Shown: positions 46,098-55,787, counted from the first letter of the stretch. The stretch is DNA of 64,000 nucleotides from Prosthecomicrobium sp. N25 (GCF_037203705.1 NZ_JBBCAT010000002.1:1-64000), one strand, 5' to 3'. Notes: a model not told the origin generated them from the sequence alone. Numbers and translations: made by a program.

Positions 46098-48011
46098 ATG
46101 ACGCTCCTCGCCCGCCTCGCGCCCTTCGCGGCGATCTTCTTCACCGCCACCACGCTGACCCGGCTCGTGCTCGCGCTGAGGGCCGGCCCGGACGCGATCG
46201 AGGGGGCGGCGGACGCGGCACGGATCGTCGTCACGGGTGTCTGGTTCGACATGGTGGTGTTCGGCGCCTTCGCGGTGCCGGTCGTGCTGTGGTGGATCCT
46301 GCTGCCCCGGCGCCTGCACGGCGGGCGCACCGACCGCGCCGTGACCTATGCCGGCTTCTTCCTGTTCCTGATGCTGACCGGCTTCACGGCGATCGGCGAG
46401 CAGCTGTTCTGGACCGAATTCGCGTCGCGCTACAATTTCATCGCGGTCGACTACCTCGTCTACACGACCGAGGTCATCGGCAACATCCGCGAGTCCTATC
46501 CGGTCTTTCCGCTCCTCGCCGGGCTGGCGGCGGCCGGGCTCGCGGTGACCTGGGCTCTGCGCCGCCTCGTCATGCCGGGCGCGACCGCGCTCGGGATCCG
46601 GGCGCGTGCCGGGATCGGCGGGCTCGCGCTGGCGGTCGTCGCCGCCGGCCAGCTCGGGGCGACGATCGAGACGGCGGAGCGCGGGCGCAACGTGCTCGCC
46701 GACGAGCTGGCCAAGAACGGCGTCTTCGCGCTGTTCCACGCCTTCTGGCACAACGAGATCGACTACGACCGCTTCTACCGGACGATTCCGGAGGCCGAGG
46801 TGGGGGCACGCGTGCGCAGGCTGCTCGCCACGCCGGATAGCCGCTTCGAGACCGCCGACCCGGCCGACGCCACGCGGACGGTCAAGGCGCGCCCGGGCGG
46901 CGCCCGGCGCAAGAACGTCGTCTTCGTGGTGATGGAGAGCCTGAGCGCCGACTACATGGCGCATTTCGGCAACACGCTCGGCCTCACCCCGAACCTCGAC
47001 CGCCTCGCCGACGAGGGGCTGTTCTTCGCCGACGCCTATGCGACCGGGACTCGGACCGTCCGCGGGCTCGAGGCCGTGACCCTGTCGGTGCCGCCGACGC
47101 CCGGGCAGTCGATCGTGCGCCGGCCGGGCAACGACAACCTCTATTCGATCGGCAGCGTGTTCCGGGACCTCGGCTACGACACCCGCTTCATCTACGGCGG
47201 CTTCGGCTACTTCGACAACATGAACGGCTTCTACCGGGCGAACGGCTTCGGCATCGTCGACCGGACCGACATGGGCCGGGACGAGATCCGCTTCGCCAAC
47301 GTCTGGGGGGTTTCCGACCAGGACCTCTTCGCCCGGGCGATCCGCGAGCAGGACGCCTCGAATGCGGCCGGCCGGCCCTTCTTCTCCCTGATCATGACCA
47401 CGTCGAACCACCGGCCCTACACGTTTCCGGAGGGCGAGATCGACGCGCCCCAGAAGGAGAAGACGAGCGGGGTGAAGTATGCCGACCACGCCATCGGCTC
47501 CTTCCTGAAGGCGGCGCGCGAGAAGCCGTGGTTCGCCGACACGCTGTTCGTCTTCGTCGCCGACCACACGGCGGGCAGCGCCGGCAAGGTGGAGCTCGCG
47601 CTCGAGAAGTACCACATCCCGATCATCGTCTGGTCGCCGGGCTTCGTGGCGCCGCGCCGGCACGACCGGGCCGTCAGCCAGATCGACCTCGCCCCGACGG
47701 TGCTCGGGCTCCTCGGGCTCGACTACCGCAGCCGCTTCTACGGCCGGGACGTGCTCGCCGACCCGGAGCGGGACAGCCCCGTGTTCGTCGCCACCTACCA
47801 GAAGGTCGCGCTGGTGCGCGGCGGCGAGGCCGCGATCCTGGAGCCGAATCGGCGCGTCACCGGGATCCGGGACGGCAAGCCGGTGCCGGAGGCGGCGCTC
47901 GACCGCGAGCTGGTGGCCGACGCGGTGGCGGTCTACCAGTTCGCCGCGGACTGGCGTCACCGCTCCGCCGCGATCCCGACACGCGCCGGGACGGCCAGCG
48001 CGGCCCGGTGA
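46098..48011 (+). CDS. LTA synthase family membrane sulfatase-fold protein
   Basis: A 637-residue protein with five N-terminal membrane segments and a large periplasmic sulfatase-fold domain (from about residue 270). NVVFVVMESLSADYMAHFGN holds the metal-binding Glu, TGTRTVRGLEAVTLS the catalytic Thr region, and VFVADHTAGS the late metal site. Members transfer phosphoglycerol or phosphoethanolamine from lipids. In Gram-negatives they modify periplasmic glucans or lipid A. The acceptor here is unknown. Confidence 0.87.
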   Translation: MTLLARLAPFAAIFFTATTLTRLVLALRAGPDAIEGAADAARIVVTGVWFDMVVFGAFAVPVVLWWILLPRRLHGGRTDRAVTYAGFFLFLMLTGFTAIGEQLFWTEFASRYNFIAVDYLVYTTEVIGNIRESYPVFPLLAGLAAAGLAVTWALRRLVMPGATALGIRARAGIGGLALAVVAAGQLGATIETAERGRNVLADELAKNGVFALFHAFWHNEIDYDRFYRTIPEAEVGARVRRLLATPDSRFETADPADATRTVKARPGGARRKNVVFVVMESLSADYMAHFGNTLGLTPNLDRLADEGLFFADAYATGTRTVRGLEAVTLSVPPTPGQSIVRRPGNDNLYSIGSVFRDLGYDTRFIYGGFGYFDNMNGFYRANGFGIVDRTDMGRDEIRFANVWGVSDQDLFARAIREQDASNAAGRPFFSLIMTTSNHRPYTFPEGEIDAPQKEKTSGVKYADHAIGSFLKAAREKPWFADTLFVFVADHTAGSAGKVELALEKYHIPIIVWSPGFVAPRRHDRAVSQIDLAPTVLGLLGLDYRSRFYGRDVLADPERDSPVFVATYQKVALVRGGEAAILEPNRRVTGIRDGKPVPEAALDRELVADAVAVYQFAADWRHRSAAIPTRAGTASAAR

Positions 48012-48104
48012 GGCGCCCCCTCACGGCTTGCCCTTGAATCGGACGGGCGCCGGCCCGATCTCTCCCCCGAAGCGGGCCGACGCGGCCCGCCGCGGAGGTC
48101 CCGG

Positions 48105-48533
48105 TTGCGCACGTTGCTCTGGATGATCGGCTGGTTCTCGACGGCGGTCTGGTCGGTGGTCGCCTGGAGCGCCTATGGGGTGTTCGGCCTTTTCACCGGG
48201 CTGGCGCGCAGCGCCAGCAGCGGCGACGTGCCGGGCTTCCCTGTCGAGCCCTGGTCGGGGGCCTGGCTGATGGACGTCGTGCACGGCCTGGGCTGGAGCG
48301 TCTTCCTGGTCGTCTGGCTCGGCGTCTCCGCGACGATCCTCGGGACGACCTGGCTGCTCGCCGCGATCTTCACCCGGCCGAAGCCGCGCGCGCTGCCGGC
48401 CGGCGGACCCTGGCCGCCCTCTGTACCGCCGCCGGGGCCCGGCGGGCGGACGGTCTTCTCCGACATCGAGCGCCTGTCGCGCGAGGCGCGGGACGGCACG
48501 CGGCGCAACGGCTCGCGACCGCCGGGCCGCTAG
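48105..48533 (+). CDS. Small membrane protein, unknown
   Basis: A 142-residue protein starting at TTG 48105 after CGCGGAGGTCCCGG, a good ribosome site. Two hydrophobic segments (residues 4-30 and 63-88) are followed by a Pro/Gly-rich, basic cytoplasmic tail. No family was recognised. Its end overlaps the nudC stop on the other strand by 4 bp. Confidence 0.65.
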   Translation: MRTLLWMIGWFSTAVWSVVAWSAYGVFGLFTGLARSASSGDVPGFPVEPWSGAWLMDVVHGLGWSVFLVVWLGVSATILGTTWLLAAIFTRPKPRALPAGGPWPPSVPPPGPGGRTVFSDIERLSREARDGTRRNGSRPPGR

Positions 48534-49522
48534 GCGCGCCCGGCGTCGATCCAGTCGCGGATCAGCGTCCAGGCGATCGCATAGGGATTGGCGGCGAAGA
48601 GCCCGTCGGGGTGCGTCCGGGCGAGCATCGCGGCCGCCTCGGCGCGCGAGAACCAGCGGCAGTCCTCCAGCTCCTCCTCGTCGCGGCGGATGTCCGTCGT
48701 CAGCGCCTCCGCCATGCAGCCGATCATCAGGGTGGAGACCATCGGCCAGGGCTGGCTGGCATGGTAGGCGACGCGGCCGACCCGGATGCCGGCTTCCTCG
48801 TAGGTCTCCCGGCGCACCGCGGCCTCGATCGTCTCGCCCGGCTCGATGAAGCCGGCGAGGCAGGAGTACATGCCCGGCGCGAAGCGGGCCTGCCGGCCGA
48901 GCAGGCAGCGCTCGCCGTCGGTCACCATCATGATGGCGACCGGGTCGGTGCGGGGGAAATGCTGGGCCCCGCAGACCGGGCAGTCGCGCCGGTAGCCGGC
49001 GGCGGCGGGGACCGAGGCCGCGCCGCATTTCGAGCAGAAGCGGTGGGACTCGTGCCAGCCCAGCAGCGAACGGGCCTGGGCGAGCGCGCCCATCTCGTGG
49101 GCGGGCAGGACGCCCTGCAGGGCGAGCGAGCGCAGGTCGATCAGCTTGAACGGGCCGCCCTCGCGGTTGGCCGCCTCGACGCCGGCCGGCTCGGCCGGCA
49201 CGGTCGCGGCGAACCAGGGCGTCGGGCCGGGCAGGTCGCCCGCGATGTCGTCGCCCTCGTCAAAGCCGAGGAGGACCGGCTCGGCGAGATCGGCGCCGAG
49301 GCTCTCGGCGACGACGCGGTCATGAGCGGCGGTGAGGCGGCCGGGGTCGCGCAGCGAGACCACGGGGCGGTCGGCGGCAAAGAGAACGAAGCGGGCGTCC
49401 GGAACGGCGAGCTGGGCCCGGAACCAGGCGGCGTCGCCCCGCTTCTCGGAGAGGCGGTCGAGCCGGTTGCCGGCGAAGCCGACGCCCGCAGAGGCCTCCT
49501 TCGGCGGGAAGACGAGCGGCAT
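48530..49522 (-). CDS. nudC: NAD+ diphosphatase / NADH pyrophosphatase NudC
   Basis: A 330-residue Nudix hydrolase. The zinc ribbon reads CSKCGAASVP...CPVCGAQHFPR, followed by the Nudix box GFIEPGETIEAAVRRETYEE and the NudC-specific SQPWPMVSTLMIGC. It cleaves NADH to NMNH and AMP and can remove NAD caps from RNA. Its ATG shares one base with the stop of the HIT gene (TGATG), showing translational coupling. Confidence 0.95.
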   Translation of the reverse strand: MPLVFPPKEASAGVGFAGNRLDRLSEKRGDAAWFRAQLAVPDARFVLFAADRPVVSLRDPGRLTAAHDRVVAESLGADLAEPVLLGFDEGDDIAGDLPGPTPWFAATVPAEPAGVEAANREGGPFKLIDLRSLALQGVLPAHEMGALAQARSLLGWHESHRFCSKCGAASVPAAAGYRRDCPVCGAQHFPRTDPVAIMMVTDGERCLLGRQARFAPGMYSCLAGFIEPGETIEAAVRRETYEEAGIRVGRVAYHASQPWPMVSTLMIGCMAEALTTDIRRDEEELEDCRWFSRAEAAAMLARTHPDGLFAANPYAIAWTLIRDWIDAGRA

Positions 49523-49938
49523 CAGGCGGCTCCCCGGGCGAGGGCGGCGCGCAGCGCCTCCGCGCGGGCGGCGAGCGCCGCAGGCTCGTAGCGCATGCGC
49601 GGTCCGCCCCACACGGGGCCCGGCCAGGCCGGGTCGCCCTCGTCGCGACCGACCACGTGGACGTGAAGCTGGCGGACGATGTTGCCGATCGCCGCGACGT
49701 TGAGCTTGAGGCAGCCGGAGACCTGCTTGACCGCGGCCGAGACGCGGTTGATCTCGTCCAGGAGCCAGCCCTGGTCGTGGCGCGACAGGTCGGTGATCTC
49801 GACGAGACCGGCCTGGCGAGGGATGAGCATGACCCAGCAATAGTGGGCGTTGTCGAACAGCCGGGCGGTCGAGAGCGGCATCTCGAGGATGGGCACGGAA
49901 TCGCCGGCGAGGCGGGGGTCGAGCACGAAGTCGGTCAT
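49522..49938 (-). CDS. HIT family protein
   Basis: A 138-residue HIT-domain protein. The histidine-triad region is NIVRQLHVHVVGRDEGDPAW, with Gln in place of the first His of HxHxH, as in a known proteobacterial subgroup. Such proteins hydrolyse dinucleoside polyphosphates or AMP conjugates. The ATG at 49938 gives the family start MTDFVLDPRLAGDS. It is translationally coupled to nudC, so both act on nucleotide pyrophosphates. Confidence 0.88.
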   Translation of the reverse strand: MTDFVLDPRLAGDSVPILEMPLSTARLFDNAHYCWVMLIPRQAGLVEITDLSRHDQGWLLDEINRVSAAVKQVSGCLKLNVAAIGNIVRQLHVHVVGRDEGDPAWPGPVWGGPRMRYEPAALAARAEALRAALARGAA

Positions 49939-50067
49939 GGTCCTTACTACGACGTCGCGCCGCCGAAGGGGAGAGGGGACGACCGCCGGCGGGCGTTTCG
50001 CGCGCCCGCGGGCGACCCGTGCAAGAGACCCTTGCATCCGGCGTCGCGATCCATGATATGTGGCCGC

Positions 50068-50165
50068 GGGAGGTTGGCTGTGGACGTCGCCACTCGCCAA
50101 CCTGGTCAGGTCCGGAAGGAAGCAGCCAAAACGGGTCGGGCACGGGTCGCGTGTCAGCCTCCCAC
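50068..50165 (+). ncRNA. ffs: Signal recognition particle RNA, small bacterial type (4.5S)
   Basis: About 98 nt. The conserved apical hairpin contains GTCAGGTCCGGAAGGAAGCA with the GGAA tetraloop and the asymmetric loop, the Ffh binding site. The closing stem pairs GGGAGGTTGGCTG with TCAGCCTCCC. The RNA forms SRP with Ffh for membrane-protein targeting. Its place directly upstream of dnaX is usual in alphaproteobacteria. Ends are estimated to within a few bases. Confidence 0.92.
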
Positions 50166-50249
50166 CTCTCACTTCGGAAGGTTGTCCGGTCCGGGCGGGC
50201 CTCGCGGCCGGCACGACGGCGAGCCCGGCGACCGAGGGCCAGGACCCGC

Positions 50250-52226
50250 ATGGACGGCCTCTTCCCGACCGCTGACGAGACCCCCGCGACGCAGCCGAAG
50301 ACCGGCGCCTACCGGGTGCTGGCGCGCAAGTACCGCCCGCAGAGCTTCGACGACCTGATCGGCCAGGAGCCGATGGTCCGTACCCTCTCCAACGCCTTCG
50401 AGACGGGCCGCATCGCGCAGGGCTACATGCTGACCGGCGTGCGTGGGGTCGGCAAGACGACCACGGCCCGCATCCTCGCCCGCGCGCTCAACTACGAGAT
50501 CCCCGGCACGGTCGACCGGCCGACCATCCACATGCCGGAACCCGGCGTCCACTGCCGCGCCATCATGGAGGGGCGGCACGTCGACGTCATCGAGATGGAC
50601 GCGGCCTCGCACACGGGCATCGGCGACATCCGCGAGATCATCGAGGCGGTGCGCTACAAGCCGGTCTCGGCGCGGATGAAGGTCTACATCATCGACGAGG
50701 TCCACATGCTGTCGACGGCGGCCTTCAACGGCCTGCTGAAGACGCTGGAGGAGCCGCCCGAGCACGTGAAGTTCATCTTCGCGACGACCGAGATCCGCAA
50801 GGTGCCGGTGACGATCCTGTCGCGCTGCCAGCGCTTCGACCTGCGCCGGATCGAGGCGGACGTGCTGGTCCGGCACCTGCGCCGGATCGCGGACGCCGAG
50901 CGGGTGACGATCGACGACGAGGCGCTCAGGCTGGTGGCGCGGGCCGCGGAAGGATCGGTGCGCGACTCGCTGTCGCTGCTCGACCAGGCGATCGCGCATG
51001 GCGAGGGCGGCATCACGGCGGATCAGCTGCGCGAAATGCTCGGCCTCGCCGACCGTAGCCGGGTGATCGACCTCTTCGAACACCTGATGCGCGGCGACGT
51101 GGCGGCCGCGCTGACGGAGCTGCGCGCCCAGTACGACGTCGGCGCCGACCCCGCGGTGGTGATCGCCGACCTCGCCGAGTTCACCCATTTCGTCACGCGG
51201 CTGAAGCTCGTGCCGGGAGCAGCCGCGGACGCGGCGGCGTCGGAGGCGGAGCGGACGCGCGGGGCCGCGCTCGCCGAGGGTCTGTCGGTCAGGATCCTGG
51301 GGCGGGCCTGGCAGATGCTGCTGAAGGGCTACGACGAGGTGCGCGGCGCCCCGAAGGCACTGCCGGCGGCCGAGATGGTGCTGGTACGGCTCGCACACGC
51401 GGCGGACCTGCCGACGCCCGACGAGGCGCTGAGGCTCCTGAAGGACGCCGCGCCGGCAGGCCCGGCGACGGGCGGCGACGGCGGCGGCCCGCGCGGCGGG
51501 GGCGGAGCCGGGCCGGCGTCGCTCGGCCGGGTCGACGCGCGCGCCGGACAGGGCCTGCCCGAGGGACGTCCGATGCCGCGGCTGGTGGCGGGCGGCGGCG
51601 AGGCGGTCGGGCGCGCCCAGGAGGCCCGGCAGCCGGAGCCGCAGGCGCAGCCGGTCGCCCCGCCGTGGGAGGAGCCCGCGCCGGCGGCGGCGCCCAGGCC
51701 CGTGCCGCCGGCTGCGCCGGGCGGAGCGGAGCGGCATGTGGGCACGCTCGAGGACATCGCGGCGCTGGCGGCCGAGAAGCGCGACATCCGGCTCAAGATG
51801 GCGGTCGAGCGGCAGGTCCGGCCGGTGCGGATGGAGCCGGGGCGGCTCGAGGTCGCCCTCGCCCCCGAGGCGCCGCGGGACCTGGCGCAGGACCTGTCGC
51901 GCAAGCTGACCGAGTGGACGGGCCTGCGCTGGATGGTGATCGTCTCGCGCGAGGAGGGCGGGGCGACCATCGCGGAGACGCGCGAGGCGCAGCGCAACCG
52001 GCTGGTGAGCGATGCGCGGGCGGATCCGCTCGTCGCCGCGGTGCTGAAGCGCTTCCCGGGAGCGGCGATCGTCGACGTGCGGGTGAACCGCTCGCCCGAG
52101 GAGGAGGCGGCCGCGGCCGCCGCGGGCGTGCCGGCCTTCGGCGACCCGCAGGGCGAGGACCTGCCGGCGGACGCCTTCGCGGTGCCGGTCGATCCGGACG
52201 ATCCGGGCTGGTCCCCGGACGACTGA
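50250..52226 (+). CDS. dnaX: DNA polymerase III subunits gamma/tau
   Basis: A 658-residue clamp-loader ATPase. Walker A GVRGVGKTTTARILARAL, Walker B VYIIDEVHMLSTAAFNGLL, the sensor 1 FATTEIRKVP and the SRC motif ILSRCQRFD are intact. The zinc module keeps only one visible Cys (PGVHCRAIMEG), as is usual in this class. A Gly/Pro/Ala-rich linker (about residues 405-500) precedes the tau C-terminal domain. The ATG at 50250 gives MDGLFPTADE. Confidence 0.95.
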   Translation: MDGLFPTADETPATQPKTGAYRVLARKYRPQSFDDLIGQEPMVRTLSNAFETGRIAQGYMLTGVRGVGKTTTARILARALNYEIPGTVDRPTIHMPEPGVHCRAIMEGRHVDVIEMDAASHTGIGDIREIIEAVRYKPVSARMKVYIIDEVHMLSTAAFNGLLKTLEEPPEHVKFIFATTEIRKVPVTILSRCQRFDLRRIEADVLVRHLRRIADAERVTIDDEALRLVARAAEGSVRDSLSLLDQAIAHGEGGITADQLREMLGLADRSRVIDLFEHLMRGDVAAALTELRAQYDVGADPAVVIADLAEFTHFVTRLKLVPGAAADAAASEAERTRGAALAEGLSVRILGRAWQMLLKGYDEVRGAPKALPAAEMVLVRLAHAADLPTPDEALRLLKDAAPAGPATGGDGGGPRGGGGAGPASLGRVDARAGQGLPEGRPMPRLVAGGGEAVGRAQEARQPEPQAQPVAPPWEEPAPAAAPRPVPPAAPGGAERHVGTLEDIAALAAEKRDIRLKMAVERQVRPVRMEPGRLEVALAPEAPRDLAQDLSRKLTEWTGLRWMVIVSREEGGATIAETREAQRNRLVSDARADPLVAAVLKRFPGAAIVDVRVNRSPEEEAAAAAAGVPAFGDPQGEDLPADAFAVPVDPDDPGWSPDD

Positions 52227-52268
52227 TCCGCTATCTCCCCCCGACGAACCGGCCCGGAGAGGATGCCC

Positions 52269-52589
52269 ATGGACTTCCTGAAGATGATGAAGCAGGCGAA
52301 GGAGATGCAGAGCCGCATGTCGGGCCTGCAGGACGAGCTCGCCCTGATCGAAGTCACCGGAGTGTCCGGCGCCGGCCTCGTCACCGTGACGGTGACGGGC
52401 AAGGGCGAGATGAAGTCGGTGAAGATCGACCCGTCGCTCATGAAGCCGGACGAGGCGGAGATCCTGGAGGATCTGGTGGTCGCGGCGCACCGGGACGCGC
52501 ACGGCAAGGTCGAGCAGGCGATCCAGGCCAAGATGGCGGAGCTCACCGGCGGGCTCGGCCTGCCGCCCGGGTTCAAGCTGCCGTTCTGA
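52269..52589 (+). CDS. ybaB: YbaB/EbfC family nucleoid-associated protein
   Basis: A 106-residue DNA-binding protein: [17 protein letters not shown] at the start and [20 protein letters not shown] in the core. ATG 52269 has GGAGAGG at proper spacing; ATG 52263 lies too close to it. It sits between dnaX and recR, the classical arrangement. Confidence 0.93.
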   Translation: MDFLKMMKQAKEMQSRMSGLQDELALIEVTGVSGAGLVTVTVTGKGEMKSVKIDPSLMKPDEAEILEDLVVAAHRDAHGKVEQAIQAKMAELTGGLGLPPGFKLPF

Positions 52590-52646
52590 AGCCCGCGCCG
52601 ACACGGGCCGGAGGGCCTTGCCGCTTGCCGTCGCCCGGTGGCCCGG

Positions 52647-52832
52647 TCAGGCCGTCCTGTCGACCGTTCGGCCCATGCCGGCCGGCGCCGCGGCCTTGGC
52701 GGCCGCCTCCTCCTCGCGCTTCCTCGGGTCCTCGGCCTCCCGCCTCGGCTTCGTCTGGGTTTCGAGGCGTGTCTTGCCGCCGAGGTCGATCAAATGCGGC
52801 CGCTGCTGGCCGCCGCTCGCGTCGGTTCTCAC
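52647..52832 (-). CDS. Small charged protein, 61 residues, unknown
   Basis: GTG 52832 follows AAAGGGGGGAACCC, a strong Shine-Dalgarno. The product begins MRTDASGGQQRPHLIDLGGK and continues with a highly charged helix (REAEDPRKREEEAAAKAAAP). No family was recognised. It lies opposite in strand between ybaB and recR. The ribosome site and charged composition support it, but it could be chance. Confidence 0.45.
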   Translation of the reverse strand: MRTDASGGQQRPHLIDLGGKTRLETQTKPRREAEDPRKREEEAAAKAAAPAGMGRTVDRTA

Positions 52833-52985
52833 GGGTTCCCCCCTTTCTTCTCTGGACCCGGGGAATGGTGCAGATCCGGGTACCGGACCGATTGAGGAAT
52901 TCGCTAAAATTGAACGGATCGGCTTCCCACATGCAAAGGCCTGCAGCCGTCCGCATGGTTGGCCCGGAATAGCGAAGGACCCCCG

Positions 52986-53606
52986 ATGACGAAGCGGATC
53001 GCCGGCCCGGAGATCGAGCGCCTGATCCAGCTCCTGGCGCGCCTGCCGGGGCTCGGGCCCCGCTCGGCGCGTCGGGCGGCGCTGCAGCTCATCAAGAAGA
53101 AGGAGACCCTCCTCGAGCCGCTCGCGCGCGCCTGTACGGAGGCGGCCGAGAAGGTCCGGGTCTGCTCGGTTTGCGGGAACATGGACACGGTCGACCCCTG
53201 CAGCCTCTGCCGGGACGAGCGCCGGGACGGGCGGACCATCGTGGTGGTCGAGGACGTCTCCGACCTCTGGGCCCTGGAACGGGCCGGCGTGATGCAGGCG
53301 CGCTACCACGTGCTCGGCGGCGTGCTGTCGCCGCTCGACGGAATCGGGCCGGGCGAGCTCGCCATCGACAGCCTGGTCGAGCGCTGCCGGTCCGGGACGG
53401 TCTCGGAGGTAATCCTGGCCGTCAATGCCACGGTCGAGGGGCAGACCACCGCGCATTACGTGACCGACCAGATCGCCGCGCTCGCCGGCCAAGGGATCGA
53501 GATCGCGGTGACGCGGCTCGCCCACGGGGTGCCGGTCGGCGGGGAGCTCGAATATCTCGACGACGGCACGATTGCGCAGGCCATGCGGGCGCGCACGCGG
53601 TTCTGA
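52986..53606 (+). CDS. recR: Recombination protein RecR
   Basis: A 206-residue protein: helix-hairpin-helix ([18 protein letters not shown]), zinc finger [16 protein letters not shown] and Toprim domain ([17 protein letters not shown]). It loads RecA at gaps with RecF and RecO. The ATG follows a 27-bp in-frame leader of no similarity. Confidence 0.97.
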   Translation: MTKRIAGPEIERLIQLLARLPGLGPRSARRAALQLIKKKETLLEPLARACTEAAEKVRVCSVCGNMDTVDPCSLCRDERRDGRTIVVVEDVSDLWALERAGVMQARYHVLGGVLSPLDGIGPGELAIDSLVERCRSGTVSEVILAVNATVEGQTTAHYVTDQIAALAGQGIEIAVTRLAHGVPVGGELEYLDDGTIAQAMRARTRF

Positions 53607-53701
53607 GCCGCGCATTCGGATCCGAGGCCCGCACCGAAACGGAATCTCAAGCCCGCCCTGCCAGGATGGTTCTGCGGCCGAGGGGCCGCGGGAGGCGCGG
53701 C

Positions 53702-54931
53702 ATGGACGGGATCCGGAACCTGTGGCGGGTGTTCGCGGCTGATTGGCTCGCGTGGCTCGCGGCCGGCACGCTGGCGCTCTTCGCGATCGTGTATGTGCCG
53801 AGCGTCGCCAAGGTCAACGCGCCGACCAGCTCCGACGTGGTCGGGCACGACTACATGAGCTTCTACGCGGCCGGCCGGCTGGTCCTCGCCGGCACGCCCG
53901 AGAAGGCCTACGACCGGGCCGCCCACGTGGCCATGCAGCGCGAGGCGGCGCGGGAGGCGAAGGGCGGGGACGGCTTCGCGGATGCCTATTATTTCGCGTA
54001 TCCGCCGACCTACCTGACCGTCGTCACGCCCTTCGCGGCGCTGCCCTACATGCCGGCCTTCTACACCTGGATGCTCGTCACCGGGGCGCTCTACGTCTTC
54101 GCGGTCTGGCGCATCCTGCCGGGGTGGCGGACGGTGCTGCTGGCGATCGCGGCGCCCGGCGCGCTCTGCACCTTCATCTTCGGCCAGAACGCCTTCCTGA
54201 CCGCCGGACTCATGGGGCTCGCCCTGTGGAGCCTGGACCGGCGGCCGCTCGTCGCCGGGTTCCTGATCGGGCTCCTCTGCTTCAAGCCGCAGCTCGGCCT
54301 CGTCTTCCCCGTGATCCTCGTCGCCACCGGGCGCTGGCGGGCGGTGGCGGGGGCGGCCCTCGGGGTGGCGGCGTCGGTCGCGGTGTCGCTGGCGCTGCAC
54401 GGGCCGGAGACGTGGCAGGCGGTGCTCGCCGCCTCCGGGGGCAACAAGGACACGCTCCTCGAAAACAGCAAGGTCGGCTTCGGCAAGATCGTGACGGTCT
54501 TCTCGGCGCTGCGCTGGTTCGGGGTGCCGGTGCTGCAGGCCTATGCGATGCAGGCCTTGGCGGCGCTCACGGCCGCGATCCTGGTGGTGCGGCTTTGGCG
54601 GAGCGGGGCGGCCCTGGAGGTGAAGGCGGCCGGCGCGCTGGCGGCGACCTTCCTGATGACGCCCTTCGCGCTGCCCTACGACCTGATGGCCGAGATGCCG
54701 GCGGTCGCGTTCCTGGTCGCGCATGCGCGCCGGGTCGGCTTCGCGCGCGGCGAGACCTGGGTGCTGGGACTCGTGGTGCTGTCGCCCGCCGTCGCCACGC
54801 TCGCCTTCGAGGGGCCGGCGTTCCTGGCGGGCGTCGCGGGGGCGGCGCTGCTCTTCGGCTGGACCCTGCACCGGGCCGGCGTCACCCCCTGGGCCGGCGC
54901 CCGCGCGACCGGCCTGGCGCGGCCGGCCTGA
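53702..54931 (+). CDS. GT87 (DUF2029) family integral membrane glycosyltransferase
   Basis: A 409-residue polytopic membrane protein with about ten hydrophobic segments. VVGHDYMSFYAAGRLVLAGT near the N-terminus (the Asp of the GT-C first loop) and YYFAYPPTYLTVVTPFAALP, CFKPQLGLVFPVIL are family blocks. Family members use polyprenyl-phosphate mannose or similar. The acceptor is not known. It is convergent with fabI with only 7 bp between stops. Confidence 0.82.
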   Translation: MDGIRNLWRVFAADWLAWLAAGTLALFAIVYVPSVAKVNAPTSSDVVGHDYMSFYAAGRLVLAGTPEKAYDRAAHVAMQREAAREAKGGDGFADAYYFAYPPTYLTVVTPFAALPYMPAFYTWMLVTGALYVFAVWRILPGWRTVLLAIAAPGALCTFIFGQNAFLTAGLMGLALWSLDRRPLVAGFLIGLLCFKPQLGLVFPVILVATGRWRAVAGAALGVAASVAVSLALHGPETWQAVLAASGGNKDTLLENSKVGFGKIVTVFSALRWFGVPVLQAYAMQALAALTAAILVVRLWRSGAALEVKAAGALAATFLMTPFALPYDLMAEMPAVAFLVAHARRVGFARGETWVLGLVVLSPAVATLAFEGPAFLAGVAGAALLFGWTLHRAGVTPWAGARATGLARPA

Positions 54932-54938
54932 GGCGCGG

Positions 54939-55787
54939 CTACTCGGCGGCGCTCGAGACCGCGCCGGCGGCCCGGCTCTCCTCCACGTCCTCGATGTCCT
55001 TGAGCTCGGCGAGCCGGGGCATGGAGACGATGTTGTAGCCGCTGTCGACGAAGTGGATCTCGCCGGTCACCCCGGAAGAGAGGTCCGAGAGCAGGTAGAG
55101 CGCGGTCCCGCCGATCTCCTCGATGGAGACGGTGCGGCCGAGCGGGGCGTTGCGCTTCTGGTAGTTGTACATCATGCGCGCGTCCGCGATGCCGGCGCCC
55201 GCGAGCGTCCGCACCGGGCCGGCCGAGATGGCGTTGACGCGGACCTGGTTCAGGCCGAAGTCCATCGCCAGGTAGCGGACGGAGGATTCCAGCGCCGCCT
55301 TGGCGACGCCCATGACGTTGTAGTTCGGCATGACCCGGGTGGAGCCGCCGAAGGTCAGCGTCACCAGGGCGCCGCCGGGGTTCATGATCGCCGCCGCACG
55401 CTTCGCAATCTCGGTGAAGGAGAAGCAGGAGATCACCATGGTGCGGACGAAGTTGTCGCGCGTGGTGTCGGCGTAGCGCCCCTTCAGTTCGTTCTTGTCC
55501 GAGAACGCGATGGCGTGGACCACGAAGTCGATCCTGCCCCAGCGCTCGGCGAGGGCGGCGAAGACGGCGTCCACCGAGGAGACGTCCTCCACGTCGCAGG
55601 GGATAAGGAAGTCGGAGCCGACCGAGGCGGCCAGCGGCTTGACGCGGCGCCCGAAGGCCTCGCCCTGATACGTGAAGGCCAGTTCCGCGCCGGCCTCGGC
55701 GAGGCGCTTGGCGATCCCCCAGGCGATGGAATGATCGTTGGCGACGCCCATGACGAGGCCGCGCTTGCCTTGCATCAGTCCGCTCAT
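54939..55787 (-). CDS. fabI: Enoyl-ACP reductase FabI
   Basis: A 282-residue SDR-type NADH-dependent reductase completing each fatty-acid elongation cycle. MQGKRGLVMGVANDHSIAWG is the cofactor loop, and the catalytic Tyr-x6-Lys appears in YNVMGVAKAAL. The start at 55787 (MSGLMQGKRG) is preferred over an upstream in-frame ATG. It is the third gene of the leftward fabA-fabB-fabI operon. Confidence 0.96.
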   Translation of the reverse strand: MSGLMQGKRGLVMGVANDHSIAWGIAKRLAEAGAELAFTYQGEAFGRRVKPLAASVGSDFLIPCDVEDVSSVDAVFAALAERWGRIDFVVHAIAFSDKNELKGRYADTTRDNFVRTMVISCFSFTEIAKRAAAIMNPGGALVTLTFGGSTRVMPNYNVMGVAKAALESSVRYLAMDFGLNQVRVNAISAGPVRTLAGAGIADARMMYNYQKRNAPLGRTVSIEEIGGTALYLLSDLSSGVTGEIHFVDSGYNIVSMPRLAELKDIEDVEESRAAGAVSSAAE

